Source of the DNA: Henricia sp. BOLD:AAB3569
Lineage: Eukaryota; Echinodermata; Asteroidea; Spinulosida; Echinasteridae
Direction of reading: 5' to 3'
DNA length: 64,000 nucleotides
Assembly: GCA_037783545.1 (NCBI GenBank)
Contig: JBBELK010000305.1
Span: 992,001 to 1,056,000 of the forward strand
In this document: positions 1-9,234 of the stretch, piece by piece
Layout: the number at the start of each line of letters is the position of its first letter
How positions within the stretch are numbered: the first letter of the stretch is position 1
Notes under the pieces: model-generated
Seen by the model: only the letters and a program-made list of their open reading frames with translations
What the model was told of the DNA's origin: nothing
Databases searched by the model: none
Program-made: the position numbers and the translations under genes

Positions 1-92
1 TTCCTTGCGCTATACCAATGGACGTTTCAGATTACCAGCGAATGTTTAGACCCAATTACCATGGCAACCGACGTCACACTTTAGTAGTCTAT
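1..92. repeat. End of a MITE (family E), cut by window edge
   Basis: Positions 8-60 are the reverse complement of about 60958-61010, and the terminal part (CCATGGCAACCGACGTCACA, then a tail reading TAGTAGTCTATT) matches the ends of elements at 23019-23190, 59889-60055 and 60917-61086. Only one end lies inside the window. It is a non-coding inverted-repeat transposon remnant; the superfamily is not assigned. Confidence 0.65.
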
Positions 93-881
93 TCGGAACA
101 ATTTCATAATTTTCCTACATGTCCGCACAGACTCCTGTTCAACTTAAACAAATGTAACTTATTCTGCTGCAAGACACACCTAATTTTGGTTTCAGCTTGA
201 GCCGCACCTTATTTAGTACTTAATTAAGGAGTTAAAGGGACGTTCGAATATTTTGGTAAAACATCTTTACTTTTTAGCTCTTTGGGGAGGGGTCCCTTTA
301 ACTACTTAATTAGGTACTAAATAAGGTGCGGCTCAAGCTAAAACCAAAATTGTGCAACCAAAGTGTGCCCGGAACTAGAATCTACTGATTCGAATATGCA
401 GTAAAAGTTGTTAATTTGTCAGTAATTGGTTTAGCCTGCGTCGGGGAGAATGAACGTTAATTAGGATTTAATTACCCGACGTATATTAGCATGCACTCAG
501 TGCTTTCCCGAGACACTATGAAAAACTTCATAGCGTGCTCGGGCGAGATTCGAACCCACAACCTCCTGCAAACAAGGCAGACGTATTAACCACTCGACCA
601 CCGAGCTAGCCGTTGTTGAATGGCCGGTTCGAATCAGTTAATTTGTACAACATGAATGGAACAAATTGTTTAAAAGATGTGCGTTCGAAATGTTTGGTGA
701 AAAATATTCACTTTATAGCTATGGGGAGAGGTACCTTTAAATCCTTAATTATGTACGAATTATTGAGCAGCTGAAGCTGAAACCAAAATTAGTTGTGTCT
801 TGCAGCAGAATAAGTTACAATTTTTTAAGTTGAACAGGAGTCTGTGCGGACATGTAGGAAAATTATGAAATTGTTCCGAAT
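91..881. repeat. Nested inverted-repeat element
   Basis: The outer arms pair 91-202 with about 771-881: both contain, in opposite orientation, the words GGAACAATTTCATAATTTTC and CATGTCCGCACAGACTCCTG. An inner hairpin pairs 182-240 with 293-351 (CCGCACCTTATTTAGTACTT and its complement). This is typical of a foldback or MITE that received a second inverted-repeat insertion. It contains the tRNA-like sequence at 536-606 and no credible coding sequence. Confidence 0.75.
536..606 (-). tRNA. tRNA-like sequence, possible Thr(TGT); probably a SINE head or pseudogene
   Basis: Read on the minus strand, a 71-nt cloverleaf can be drawn. The acceptor GCTCGG pairs with CCGAGC, the anticodon loop CTTGTTT sits between CTGC and GCAG, and the B-box-like GGTTCGAATC lies in the T arm. 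The T stem relies on wobble pairs, the D stem is poor, and the sequence sits inside an inverted-repeat element. I favour a tRNA-derived repeat over a working gene. A covariance-model score would decide. Confidence 0.4.
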
Positions 882-1020
882 TGAGCCCGTCTGGTAAACA
901 TCCTCTGGTGTATGTATTCTGGATTTTCCATCCTTTTCGAATCTGCGGCTGAATCGATGGTCGGCTTACTTCAACTAGGTGAATATTTGTGGGCAAATTT
1001 GTGGGCAAGAGAGTTTGACC

Positions 1021-1783
1021 ATGAATTTGTACGTGAATATTTGTGGGAAAATATGTGTCCCACAGCGCGGGACGTGAATTTTCCCGGGAATATTTGTGGG
1101 AAAATATGTGTCCCAGAGCGCGGGACGTGAATTTGTACGTGAATATTTGTGAGAAAATATGTGTCCCAGAGCGCGGGACGTGAATTTGTACGTGAATATT
1201 TGTGGGAAAATATGTGTCCCACAGCGCGGGACGTGAATTTGTACGTGAATATTTGTGGGAAAATATGTGTCCCAGAGCGCGGGACGTGAATTTTCCCGGG
1301 AATATTTGTGGGAAAATATGTGTCCCAGCGCGGGACGTGAATTTTCCCGGGAATATTTGTGGGAAAATATGTGTCCCAGAGCGCGGGACGTGAATTTTCC
1401 CGGGAATATTTGTGGGAAAATATGTGTCCCAGAGCGCGGGACGTGAATTTGTACGTGAATATTTGTGGGAAAATATGTGTCCCAGAGCGCGGGACGTGAA
1501 TTTGTACGTGAATATTTGTGGGAAAATATGTGTCCCACAGCGCGGGACGTGAATTTGTACGTGAATATTTGTGGGAAAATATGTGTCCCAGAGCGCGGGA
1601 CGTGAATTTTCCCGGGAATATTTGTGGGAAAATATGTGTCCCAGCGCGGGACGTGAATTTTCCCGGGAATATTTGTGGGAAAATATGTGTCCCAGAGCGC
1701 GGGACGTGAATTTGTACGTGAATATTTGTGGGAAAATATGTGTCCCAGCGCGGGACGTGAATTTTCCCGGGAATATTTACGTC
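1021..1783. repeat. 53-bp minisatellite with higher-order organisation
   Basis: Fourteen full units of 53 bp (three are 51 bp) and a partial fifteenth can be laid out by eye, starting at 1021, 1074, 1127, 1180, 1233, 1286, 1337, 1390, 1443, 1496, 1549, 1602, 1653, 1706 and 1757. Type A units carry GAATTTGTACGTGAAT; type B carry GAATTTTCCCGGGAAT. All share ATTTGTGGGAAAATATGTGT followed by CCC and a GCGCGGGAC end. A six-unit block (1180-1495, 316 bp) is repeated for at least four more units from 1496. Open frames across the array are by-products of the repeat. Confidence 0.95.
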
Positions 1784-4024
1784 AATTTTAGTCCCTTCAG
1801 GGCCACCATAGAAAATACATCTTCGCCATGGCACAATAAATTTAATGTCCCTCTAAAAGATTCTCTCAATATAAATTCACCAGATGTCTACATACTTCAA
1901 AAGAAAATGGTTAGTCGTCATTTTCTTTCGGTAAAGAGGATTTGAGGTGTACATGGCATGTTTTAAAATAGACCATGAAGATCCTCCGTGGAAAATTTGT
2001 GAGCAAGGAAAAATAAACTCACGAACAACAATATGGATGTTTTATTATGCACGTACGTAATTAAGAAAGTGAAATGCTGTGAAATAACGTTTACTACATA
2101 TTTTTCCGTGACCAAGATTCTGACCTGGGTTCCGCGAAAACCTCCCCGTCTGTATAGTATAAAGTTATAGGCCTAAACCTCCAAGTTATTCAGGACCTCC
2201 AAGTTATTCAAGGCCTCCATGCACATAACGATCAAACTTTAGGAATTTTTCAGCTCTTCCTTTTATTTGTAGCGAGGGATGGTTTTAATAATAAAGAAAA
2301 AACGGCAAACTTGGACTTTGGGAAAATTGTTTAAACAGGTAAGTATAGTTTTAAATAATATCCTGCATCAACAACGAAATTTTTCGACAGAAGTCAGAGT
2401 GTCGTTTCCGAATTTCCATACTACATTACCCCGCCGGTGATATTTTTTTTGGTGCAAATGCAACTTAAAATACATGTAGGCCTATATAGTGAAAGTGGTC
2501 GATGCCTTCTGGAAATGTTCTGACTTGTTCTATGACATTGCTCTCTTCATGCACTAAAATTGAGATGCCCTTATATTCATCGTCAGCAAGCCAACCATCT
2601 GCTCTCTGTAACAAAACATCAAACAATAAAATATTAACAAACACATCAAGTTGTCAAATTGTTTTCTATACTAGAATTATTAATATTCGGAGCCGCCAAA
2701 ATATTTAAAAATGTCCCAAATTATTTGAAATAATTATTTTCGAGATCCTGAAATTGTTAAAGCTCAACACATAATATCGGCCCCGTGAAAAAAATTCAAG
2801 CGCTTGAAATAAATCGCTGGCTTCGACCACCTAACTTTTTAAGAGCACCTTAAATTTTTCGAGCGTCTGAAAGGATTGGACCAGCCGATAAATATATTAC
2901 GAGCGCCCGAAATTATGTCAAACGCCCGTATAATGAATTATTTTGGGGTCCAAAATATGTCTACACCGTGAACTGAAGTTTTGAAAACGTGACATAAGTT
3001 ATTTTGAACGCTCAAAATATTATACCTCCCGAAGAAATATTTATCTCGGCTGTATCTGCAAATGTATAAAGTCGGATTGGCAAGTGTCAATCATTCAAGA
3101 AGTGCATGGTTCTGGTGGTTTACTTGCCACTTGAAAATTGATACTTTGTGTATAGTTGTGAGGTTTTAGGTCTGTGTGCTGCCAAAATGCCGACAGATGT
3201 TTCACTTTTTTATGATTTCGTTGCACTATGGGCACTTGGAAAATGTACTTGGGATTGAAACATTGGCTGATGTCGGTCGTCCTGAAGACTGGCATGTATA
3301 AAACGCAGTGGCTTCGGTCACCGCGGTCGCCGCGGTCGGCAGCAAATCCTCTGTGGGAGCCGGCCGCGTTCGCTGCGGTCGGAAGCAAATAACTGTGGAA
3401 GATGACTGCATTCACCACGCGTTGGCTGCGCTCGCCGCGTTGTGATCGTATTTCCATAACAATAGGTCCTTTTGTTAGTCAGCGGCAGTGATATGTAAAG
3501 TAGGCAGAAGGGCTGGATCGTCGGCTGGTAACTAGGGAGTGGAAAAACCGGGGCCAACGCATTCATACCGCGGTATGACCTTTTCTCGAAGGCGCCTCAA
3601 TAATCAACAGTTTGACCGGATGTATCTACATGCAAAACCTCTGTAAAACCAGAAATACTGTCCGACACCGTTATTGTACACGAAGAAAATCTTGTAATTT
3701 TACGGGAATTGTTTACAGTGTGGAGTTTCTGCATTTTGAGATAAATGACTTTGAAAAAAAATTTGTTTAATGGAAAGCTTCAAAAAGCTCAGGTTAAATT
3801 TTACCCCCTTCCCTTACCACAAAAAATAAAAATTACCCGGGTCGTCTCTTCAACTGCAGTTTTCCAATTGCACAGTTTTCCCAACTGCACACGCGCACCT
3901 AACCAAATACATCACAACCAGAAGCATGTTTCTGACGTATATTCAACAATTTGTTAGTTTCAGTTGTCAGTAACCAAAGCTGATCAAAAGTGATCATTGG
4001 TTAAACATATAAATGTGATTACAG
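1784..4024. other. No gene recognised; AT-rich spacer with a GC-rich patch
   Basis: I see no exon, RNA gene or clear transposon. A short direct duplication (ACCTCCAAGTTATTCA twice) lies at about 2175-2215. A GC-rich stretch at about 3310-3445 is built from degenerate GCGGTCG/CCGCGG words and leaves a 120-codon frame open on the minus strand (3095-3457), which I judge non-coding. Confidence 0.5.
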
Positions 4025-4355
4025 ATGAAGTTAGAAACACGAGAAAATTGCAGTGCCCCGACTGGGATTCAAACCCATCCTTGGCATACATGGCCAACTG
4101 CTCTACCAACTGAGCTATCTAGGCATCCCGCCGGAGCATCACAACAATCTCTTTTTTCAACACTGCAGTGGGGCGAATCCATGCCAACCAATTTCGCTAC
4201 ACTGATGGTATATTGTGAAGATAGGTCTTACCTCCATATAGGGGGGGGCAAATTTATGTTAACTCATTAACTATAGACGTCATTAGGACCTGCAAGGACC
4301 TGGGTTCGAATCCCAGTCGGGGCACTGAAATTTTCTTGTGTTTCTAAATTAATTC
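4025..4355. repeat. Inverted-repeat element with tRNA-like sequence at both ends
   Basis: The left end (TTAGAAACACGAGAAAATTG followed by CAGTGCCCCGACTGGGATTC) is the inverted counterpart of the right end (ATCCCAGTCGGGGCACTGAA followed by a TTTTCTTGTGTTTCTAA tail). The right end holds only the tRNA T-arm/acceptor half, while the left end holds a whole tRNA-like fold. It resembles two tRNA-derived repeats in head-to-head orientation, or a MITE that has captured a tRNA. Confidence 0.7.
4054..4124 (-). tRNA. tRNA-like sequence, anticodon TGT
   Basis: On the minus strand a 71-nt cloverleaf fits well: D stem GCTC/GAGC perfect, anticodon stem TTGGC/GCCAA perfect with loop CATGTAT, and T arm TGGGTTTGAATCCCA. 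The acceptor GCCTAGA against TCGGGGC has one mismatch and one wobble pair, and position 33 is A rather than the near-invariant T. With its location in an inverted repeat, this points to a degenerate tRNA-derived repeat. Confidence 0.45.
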
Positions 4356-4792
4356 ATCTCTAATTGTCAATCCTATCATATACACTCATTATAATATGTG
4401 ATTAAATAGAAAATTTTTCTGGTTGCGGTCGAGAATGTCTCCAGCACAACTAAATGATTGTGTGTGGAAAATGGATCAATTATTTACTAAACCAACGACG
4501 TACAAACCACGATTTACAGGATGGGTGATGCAGCATTAAGGCAGTCAACATAGACATTGCTGGCAATATTGCTCTTTGTAATTTTTCTCGAGCTTAAATT
4601 GCAGTCGAGATTTTTTAAACTGCAAACCAAGTATGCTTTGAACTCGCTTTGCTCCAAGGATGTATGCTAACGCGGGTTAGGCTTTCCCATGCCAAAAGTT
4701 AACACAGAGAATCCTCTGTATGCTGTGCTTAACCAGGAGATTGGTAGGTTAATCCGCCTCCTGACTAGGGCTATAGAAGTTAGTTAGCTTAA

Positions 4793-4926
4793 AGGCACGG
4801 GCTCGTCAGCAATGCGCGCGCGCCAAATTCGTGCCACGAAATACGCAGCTCCATGCCTTTGCTATGGAGCTGCGTATTTCGTGGCACGAATTTGGCGCGC
4901 GCGCATTGCTGACGAGCCTGTGCCTT
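4793..4926. repeat. Palindromic MITE at a TTAA target (family C, copy 1)
   Basis: Two arms of about 62 bp are nearly perfect complements (start AGGCACGGGCTCGTCAGCAA, end TTGCTGACGAGCCTGTGCCT) around a short spacer near 4857-4865. TTAA lies at 4789-4792 and again at 4927-4930. The TTAA target duplication is characteristic of piggyBac and Kolobok superfamilies. The second copy is at 13315-13446. Confidence 0.85.
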
Positions 4927-5340
4927 TTAACCAGTTAACCCAGGTAATTTGTAACTCTCAGAATTACCAGGTTAATCTAACTTGAGTTACAGTTGTAGTC
5001 AGACGTTTACATATTGTAACTGTGTTAAAACTGGTGTGCTTAAACTTGCGTTGTCACAATTTTTGTACCAGTCTTTACTAAAGTCGTGATTTTGTGGAAT
5101 TCCTCACGTACTTGCAGTACTTAAAACATAGCTTGCACACCTTGCATTTGTTCGGGTAGTCCTGTTTATCATTATGGGTGATGATGGTAGTGGTGTACTT
5201 GTATAAACTTCTGGCTTCAACTGTATATTGGAGCGTCGTCGGTGGGAAATAGACTTTGGCAAGATTTATCTGGTCTTTGTGAGGATTTGACCCTAAAACC
5301 TCTGACACTAGGTAGTAGATGCTACAAATGTGGATATAAA

Positions 5341-5491
5341 GTGGGTCTTCCACTGTGCGATTATTGCCACGAATATCCAACGATTATAGCTACGGTTTGG
5401 TACGATTGTCTATAGACTCTATACACAGTCGTACCAAATTGTACCCAATCGTAGGATTTTCGTGGAAAAAATCGCACAGTGGAAGGCTCGC
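5341..5491. repeat. TTAA-targeting MITE (family D, copy 1)
   Basis: Terminal inverted repeats contain CCACTGTGCGATT on the left and ATCGCACAGTGG on the right, with internal words TGCCACGAAT and TACGATTG. TTAA follows at 5492-5495. The same structure is found at 57596-57745, 57750-57898 and 58588-58692. This copy ends only about 145 bp upstream of the first EGF exon. Confidence 0.8.
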
Positions 5492-5636
5492 TTAAGTCAA
5501 AAGGTCTGTGGACTTGTCAAGAGTTAAGTTTACTCGTCCAGCTGGCTGATGACTAAAAAAGAAAGGTAATCCTTGCAAGTACTGTTCAAGATTTCAATGT
5601 AATTCCTAATTGTGTTTTCATTGTGTCTTTTATCAG

Positions 5637-5750
5637 ATTCAGCAGACTGTACCTGTGAGAATGGGGGCACGTGTATGGTGCGGGACAACTATCTTATCTG
5701 CCTATGTCCAGATGATTTCACTGGTGAACGCTGCCAGTACATCGGCCGAC
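5637..5750 (+). CDS. EGF-domain transmembrane protein, exon A (first EGF domain)
   Basis: The 114-bp exon lies between a pyrimidine-rich acceptor ending TATCAG (5636) and the donor GTGAGT (5751). It is a symmetric phase 1-1 exon encoding about 38 residues. The six cysteines follow the EGF pattern: CTCENGGTC, then CLC, then the final C of TGERC. The module is extracellular and probably mediates protein-protein contact. It joins exon B (14144) across an 8.4-kb intron. Upstream exons, including any signal peptide, are not recognised within 1-5636 and may lie before the window. The family name of the whole protein is not recognised. Confidence 0.9.
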
Positions 5751-6048
5751 GTGAGTAAATTAGACTAAAATCTGTCACTCTTAGGAGCGTATTACTGAGC
5801 ACGATAACCATTTTCGAAAAAAAACAAAAACGTGCTCAATGTGTAAAACAAACAGGATTTTTTAGTTGGCCGAGTTTTACAATAGTAACATTTTCTTTAT
5901 ATTTACCGTAGGGTCGTACTTTGCAATATGTGCAAGGTTAGGCCTAATAACAAGACATTCGCAAGTGTTTGAAATCAAAAGGAACCAGTTTTTATACCTT
6001 TTCAAATTTCTGCAACTGCCTAGTGTGACATCACAACTTCACACATAG

Positions 6049-6808
6049 ACCCCGTTCTCACTAGAGAAATGGCTTCATTCGACGAAGATTAGTTAATCAT
6101 CGTTAGTTAATGAAGCGCTGCGTGCGTTCATATATCACTTAACGAAGATCGAACGAAAAGTGACCACTAACAAAGATCCAATAAAGCCGTGGGAGGTCGT
6201 ACATGTGCGTCTCGCATCAAGCGCTGAGCTTTAATCGTCTAGACGCTGAGTGGTTTTCCAGCGGGGCGTCAAAAACAACTCTTGCTAGGCAGGCGCTCGA
6301 CGCACAACGCGCTTGTGCAACAGGCCTGCCAAATTGATCCGTCGAACGAAGGGAACAGTTCACATTACAAATTTGCTTTGTCGAATAAAGCGATCTCTCA
6401 TTGCTTCATTTGCTTCATTTAATGCATGGTGTCCTTATGGTATCCTCATGTCAGAATCAGCTGTTTTCACCAGTCTCCATAACATATTCCAGAATCAAAC
6501 GTGCAAGTGCGAACAGCAGTATAATTTAAGACATTTTATCAAATGCAGCCACCAATTGAGAACTGACAATTTACATTTTGAAGTCTTAAATTGGGAAAAA
6601 TTGCCTCGACGATGATTAGAATCGCTTTATTTGATATAAAGCGATTCTAATCATCGTCGAATGAAGAGGCGTGCGTTCACATCAGGAAGTCTCTTCTTCG
6701 AATCATCGTCGAATCATCGTCGAATCATCGTTGAATCGTCGTCGGATCGTCGTCGGATCGTCGTCGAATCATCATCGAACAAAGCAATTTCTCTAGTGAG
6801 AATGGGGT
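6049..6808. repeat. 760-bp MITE (family A) with candidate 5-bp target duplication
   Basis: Terminal inverted repeats read ACCCCGTTCTCACTAGAGAA on the left and TTCTCTAGTGAGAATGGGGT on the right, flanked by CATAG on both sides (6044-6048 and 6809-6813). Inside are a perfect 25-bp-arm hairpin at 6606-6660 and a degenerate 11-bp tandem repeat (AATCATCGTCG) at about 6699-6775. No transposase is present. Non-autonomous DNA element; the superfamily is not assigned from a 5-bp target duplication alone. Confidence 0.8.
6606..6660. repeat. Perfect 25-bp-arm hairpin
   Basis: Positions 6606-6630 and 6636-6660 are exact reverse complements around the 5-nt loop TTGAT. The arm contains GATTAGAATCGCTTTAT. 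An identical hairpin is at 9830-9884 in the duplicate copy. Confidence 0.95.
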
Positions 6809-7017
6809 CATAGATATGTAAATCACATTAGCATAAAACCCAATTGTGTAACCTATTCGATACGGGTTTCAAGGTAAATTTTGATGACTGTAATGTGTTT
6901 CTTCCTCCATGCTGTAACTGAGAGGAACAGTTACATGGCATGAATTAAAGTGTTAAAAATCCTATTTGATAAGCCATATGATTTTGGTCCGTGGCCAATC
7001 ACAGGGGTCAATTAGGG

Positions 7018-7213
7018 GTGTTATGGTCGACCGGTCTAGTACGTGCGTCGAACTTAAGTTCCTGTGCTAGTACTAGAATATAGGTTCGATTCCGGGCCGT
7101 GACGGGTTGTGGCACCTGTGCCCTTGAGCAAGGCACTCAACTACACTTGCTCCCATTCCTGTAATTGGCGATCCCCCCGCTGTTGGATGTGGTATATAAA
7201 TTTTAAAAAAAAA
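7018..7213 (+). repeat. SINE-like repeat with tRNA-type promoter
   Basis: A B-box match GGTTCGATTCC follows a loose A-box region (TGGTCGACCGGTCTAG). The body contains CCTTGAGCAAGGCACTCAAC, a word common in animal SINE tails, and the element ends in an A-rich run at about 7203-7213. The duplicate is at 10242-10437. The tRNA-derived SINE interpretation is inference from these motifs. Confidence 0.6.
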
Positions 7214-9234
7214 TAATCAATGCTATTATGCATCTTGGGGAAAGCTTAGTTTCATGTACTAGTCCTAACTTGGGACTAGTTGCAGGATATATTTCATCAA
7301 AGTTGGGATGCTCTTATCAATATTAATGCAGGAGTGGTATTTTTCCAGTTCAAATTATAAACCAATTTTTCCAGTTCAAATTATAAACCAATTTTTCCCA
7401 ATGTTTCAAAATGTAAATTTGCAGTTCTCATTTGGTGGCTGCATTTGATAAAATAGTGAGGTTTTGATGTGCACGGTTAGTGATTACGACTACGATTAGC
7501 CAAACCTTAAAATCGTTACCTTTTGCTGTCCATTTTCTACTAAGGTGTAGAGGCGTTGTTATCAGTGTAAACAACAAAACTACACTTGGGATATTTGTGT
7601 AAACGCCACAAGTACGCACAAATCGATGACGTAAAATTCACTAATAGTCATCGTTTTGCCTAACCGTATGCGACCGAAACCTCACTAATGTCTTAAATTA
7701 TACTGCTGTTAGCGCTTGCACGTTTGATTCTGGAAAATTTAATGGAGACTGGTGAAAACAGCTGATTCTGACATGAGGACATCATGAGGATACCATAAGG
7801 ACACCATACATTCAGGAAATGTTTACCAAGACGGAGTTTAATTGGGGCTTGTTTTGCCTTTACTTGGCTGGTGTTGAGTAGCATGTTCGAATAATTTAGC
7901 AGCGGGTACCGCAACTGACTAGAGAAGCTCAAGACGGACTTGTGTGCATTGGAATTTTTGTTTCAGTAAAAATGACCAGGCCAATTTTATCGGAAACAAC
8001 TGTTCCTCATAGGTGTAATTTATGTTACCTATTCTATTGGCTAGAAATTTGCTTGCGTCCTACTGTTCCATGCTGCAAACACACGAACACTCATTGACCG
8101 AACAGAGGCATAGGCCGAATAACACAAGCAATGCTTTTTCTAGCAGTTTTCTCATAACCTTAAAAATAAAATAATCGCACTAATTAGCAAAAGCAATTAT
8201 TAATTTAAAATTAGTAGTCCAGTCAATTAACGATTTGACCCAGAACTACTTGAGATAGAAATCATTCTAACATGAATCGCGGCCACAATATTCAATAAAC
8301 AACACATACAAAATATAATTGTTTCTTCTGAGTAGAAAGGTGTTTTTGAAGCAGTTTTTTAAGACAAAAATTAGGAATAAATAATTAGTCTGGTAACGTT
8401 CCTCAGTCTGTATGTTTCGTAATATAGTGGGTGCGTAGTAATACGACCATGCACTTAGAAACTCTAAATCAGGTGCTCGCTTGAGGAAAACGCCCTTATT
8501 TCTATGAGGATGGTCGAATTTGGGGATTTCTTTTTGTAATAAGCACATTGACAATACAAGAAAGAAGTAGGCCTACGTGTGTTTTAACCCAAAAAAATAA
8601 GATATATTTTTCTTTGTTGCCTTTGGCATGGACCTTATTATCATCTCCATATTATATAATACTGTTTTGTCTTCCATTTGCAAGCCATGGTAAACCACCT
8701 CAAGGTAAAATTTGCAATGGGTAGGAGTTGGCAAATAATCCTTTTATAATGGACACAGCCAGAATTTTAGAAGCAGGTCGTGTTTACAACTGACACTTGT
8801 TCAGATTAACAAAGACATTTTTCTTTCAGGGAGTTGGTCGCTACACCGCGTTTACACTTGAATCGGCAAAGGTGGATACAGATCCAGCATTTTTATTGCG
8901 ACCACAAAACTGAACATTTGCCGCGTTTACACTACACCCCAAATTGCTTCAACTAGCTTCAGAAACCGCAAAAGTCACCACTAAATGTAACTGCAGCGCA
9001 TGCGTGAGCTGTTAGGTGTTGCTGCACTAGTGCCAGATTGGTCAATTAAATTTACTACACTGCGGGCACCGCCCCAAGGACACTCAAATTGCCGAATCTG
9101 TATTCGGGTAGCGTTTACACTACAAGCGACCTTGACGAGGGGTAGGGTTGAAACCCGCAATTGCGGGATTGAACCCTGCAATTTTTGTCAAGGTCGCTTG
9201 TAGTGTAAACGCTACCCGAGCCACCCCCCCCCCC

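Larger units (their letters stand above)
6011..9234. repeat. 3,224-bp tandem duplication, copy 1
   Basis: The sequence from 6011 to 9234 reads the same as 9235-12458 at a constant offset of 3224. I noticed no mismatch apart from the length of the final C tract (11 C here). The left match stops at 6009/9233. The unit holds the 760-bp MITE 6049-6808, a SINE-like sequence at 7018-7213, a small inverted-repeat insertion at about 7446-7683, and part of a 'GCGTTTACAC' element. It lies wholly inside the intron between EGF exons A and B. It may be a very recent duplication or an assembly artefact. Confidence 0.95.

Noticed and set aside
536-606. Functional tRNA-Thr gene
   Set aside because: Weak D arm and wobble T stem inside an inverted-repeat element; kept only as a tRNA-like sequence.
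1021-1783. Possible CRISPR array
   Set aside because: Units are contiguous 53-bp repeats without unique spacers, in an animal genome, with no cas genes. The 43100-43790 array fails for the same reason.
971-1945. Long open frames (up to 287 codons) over the 53-bp array on both strands
   Set aside because: They are periodic translations of a satellite with matching frames on both strands; no start, splice or composition evidence for a gene.
3095-3457. 120-codon minus-strand frame
   Set aside because: It is open because of degenerate GCGGTCG repeats; two other frames overlap it and no domain is recognisable.
6313-6615. 100-codon frame present twice (also 9537-9839)
   Set aside because: It lies within the family A MITE and appears twice only because of the 3,224-bp duplication.
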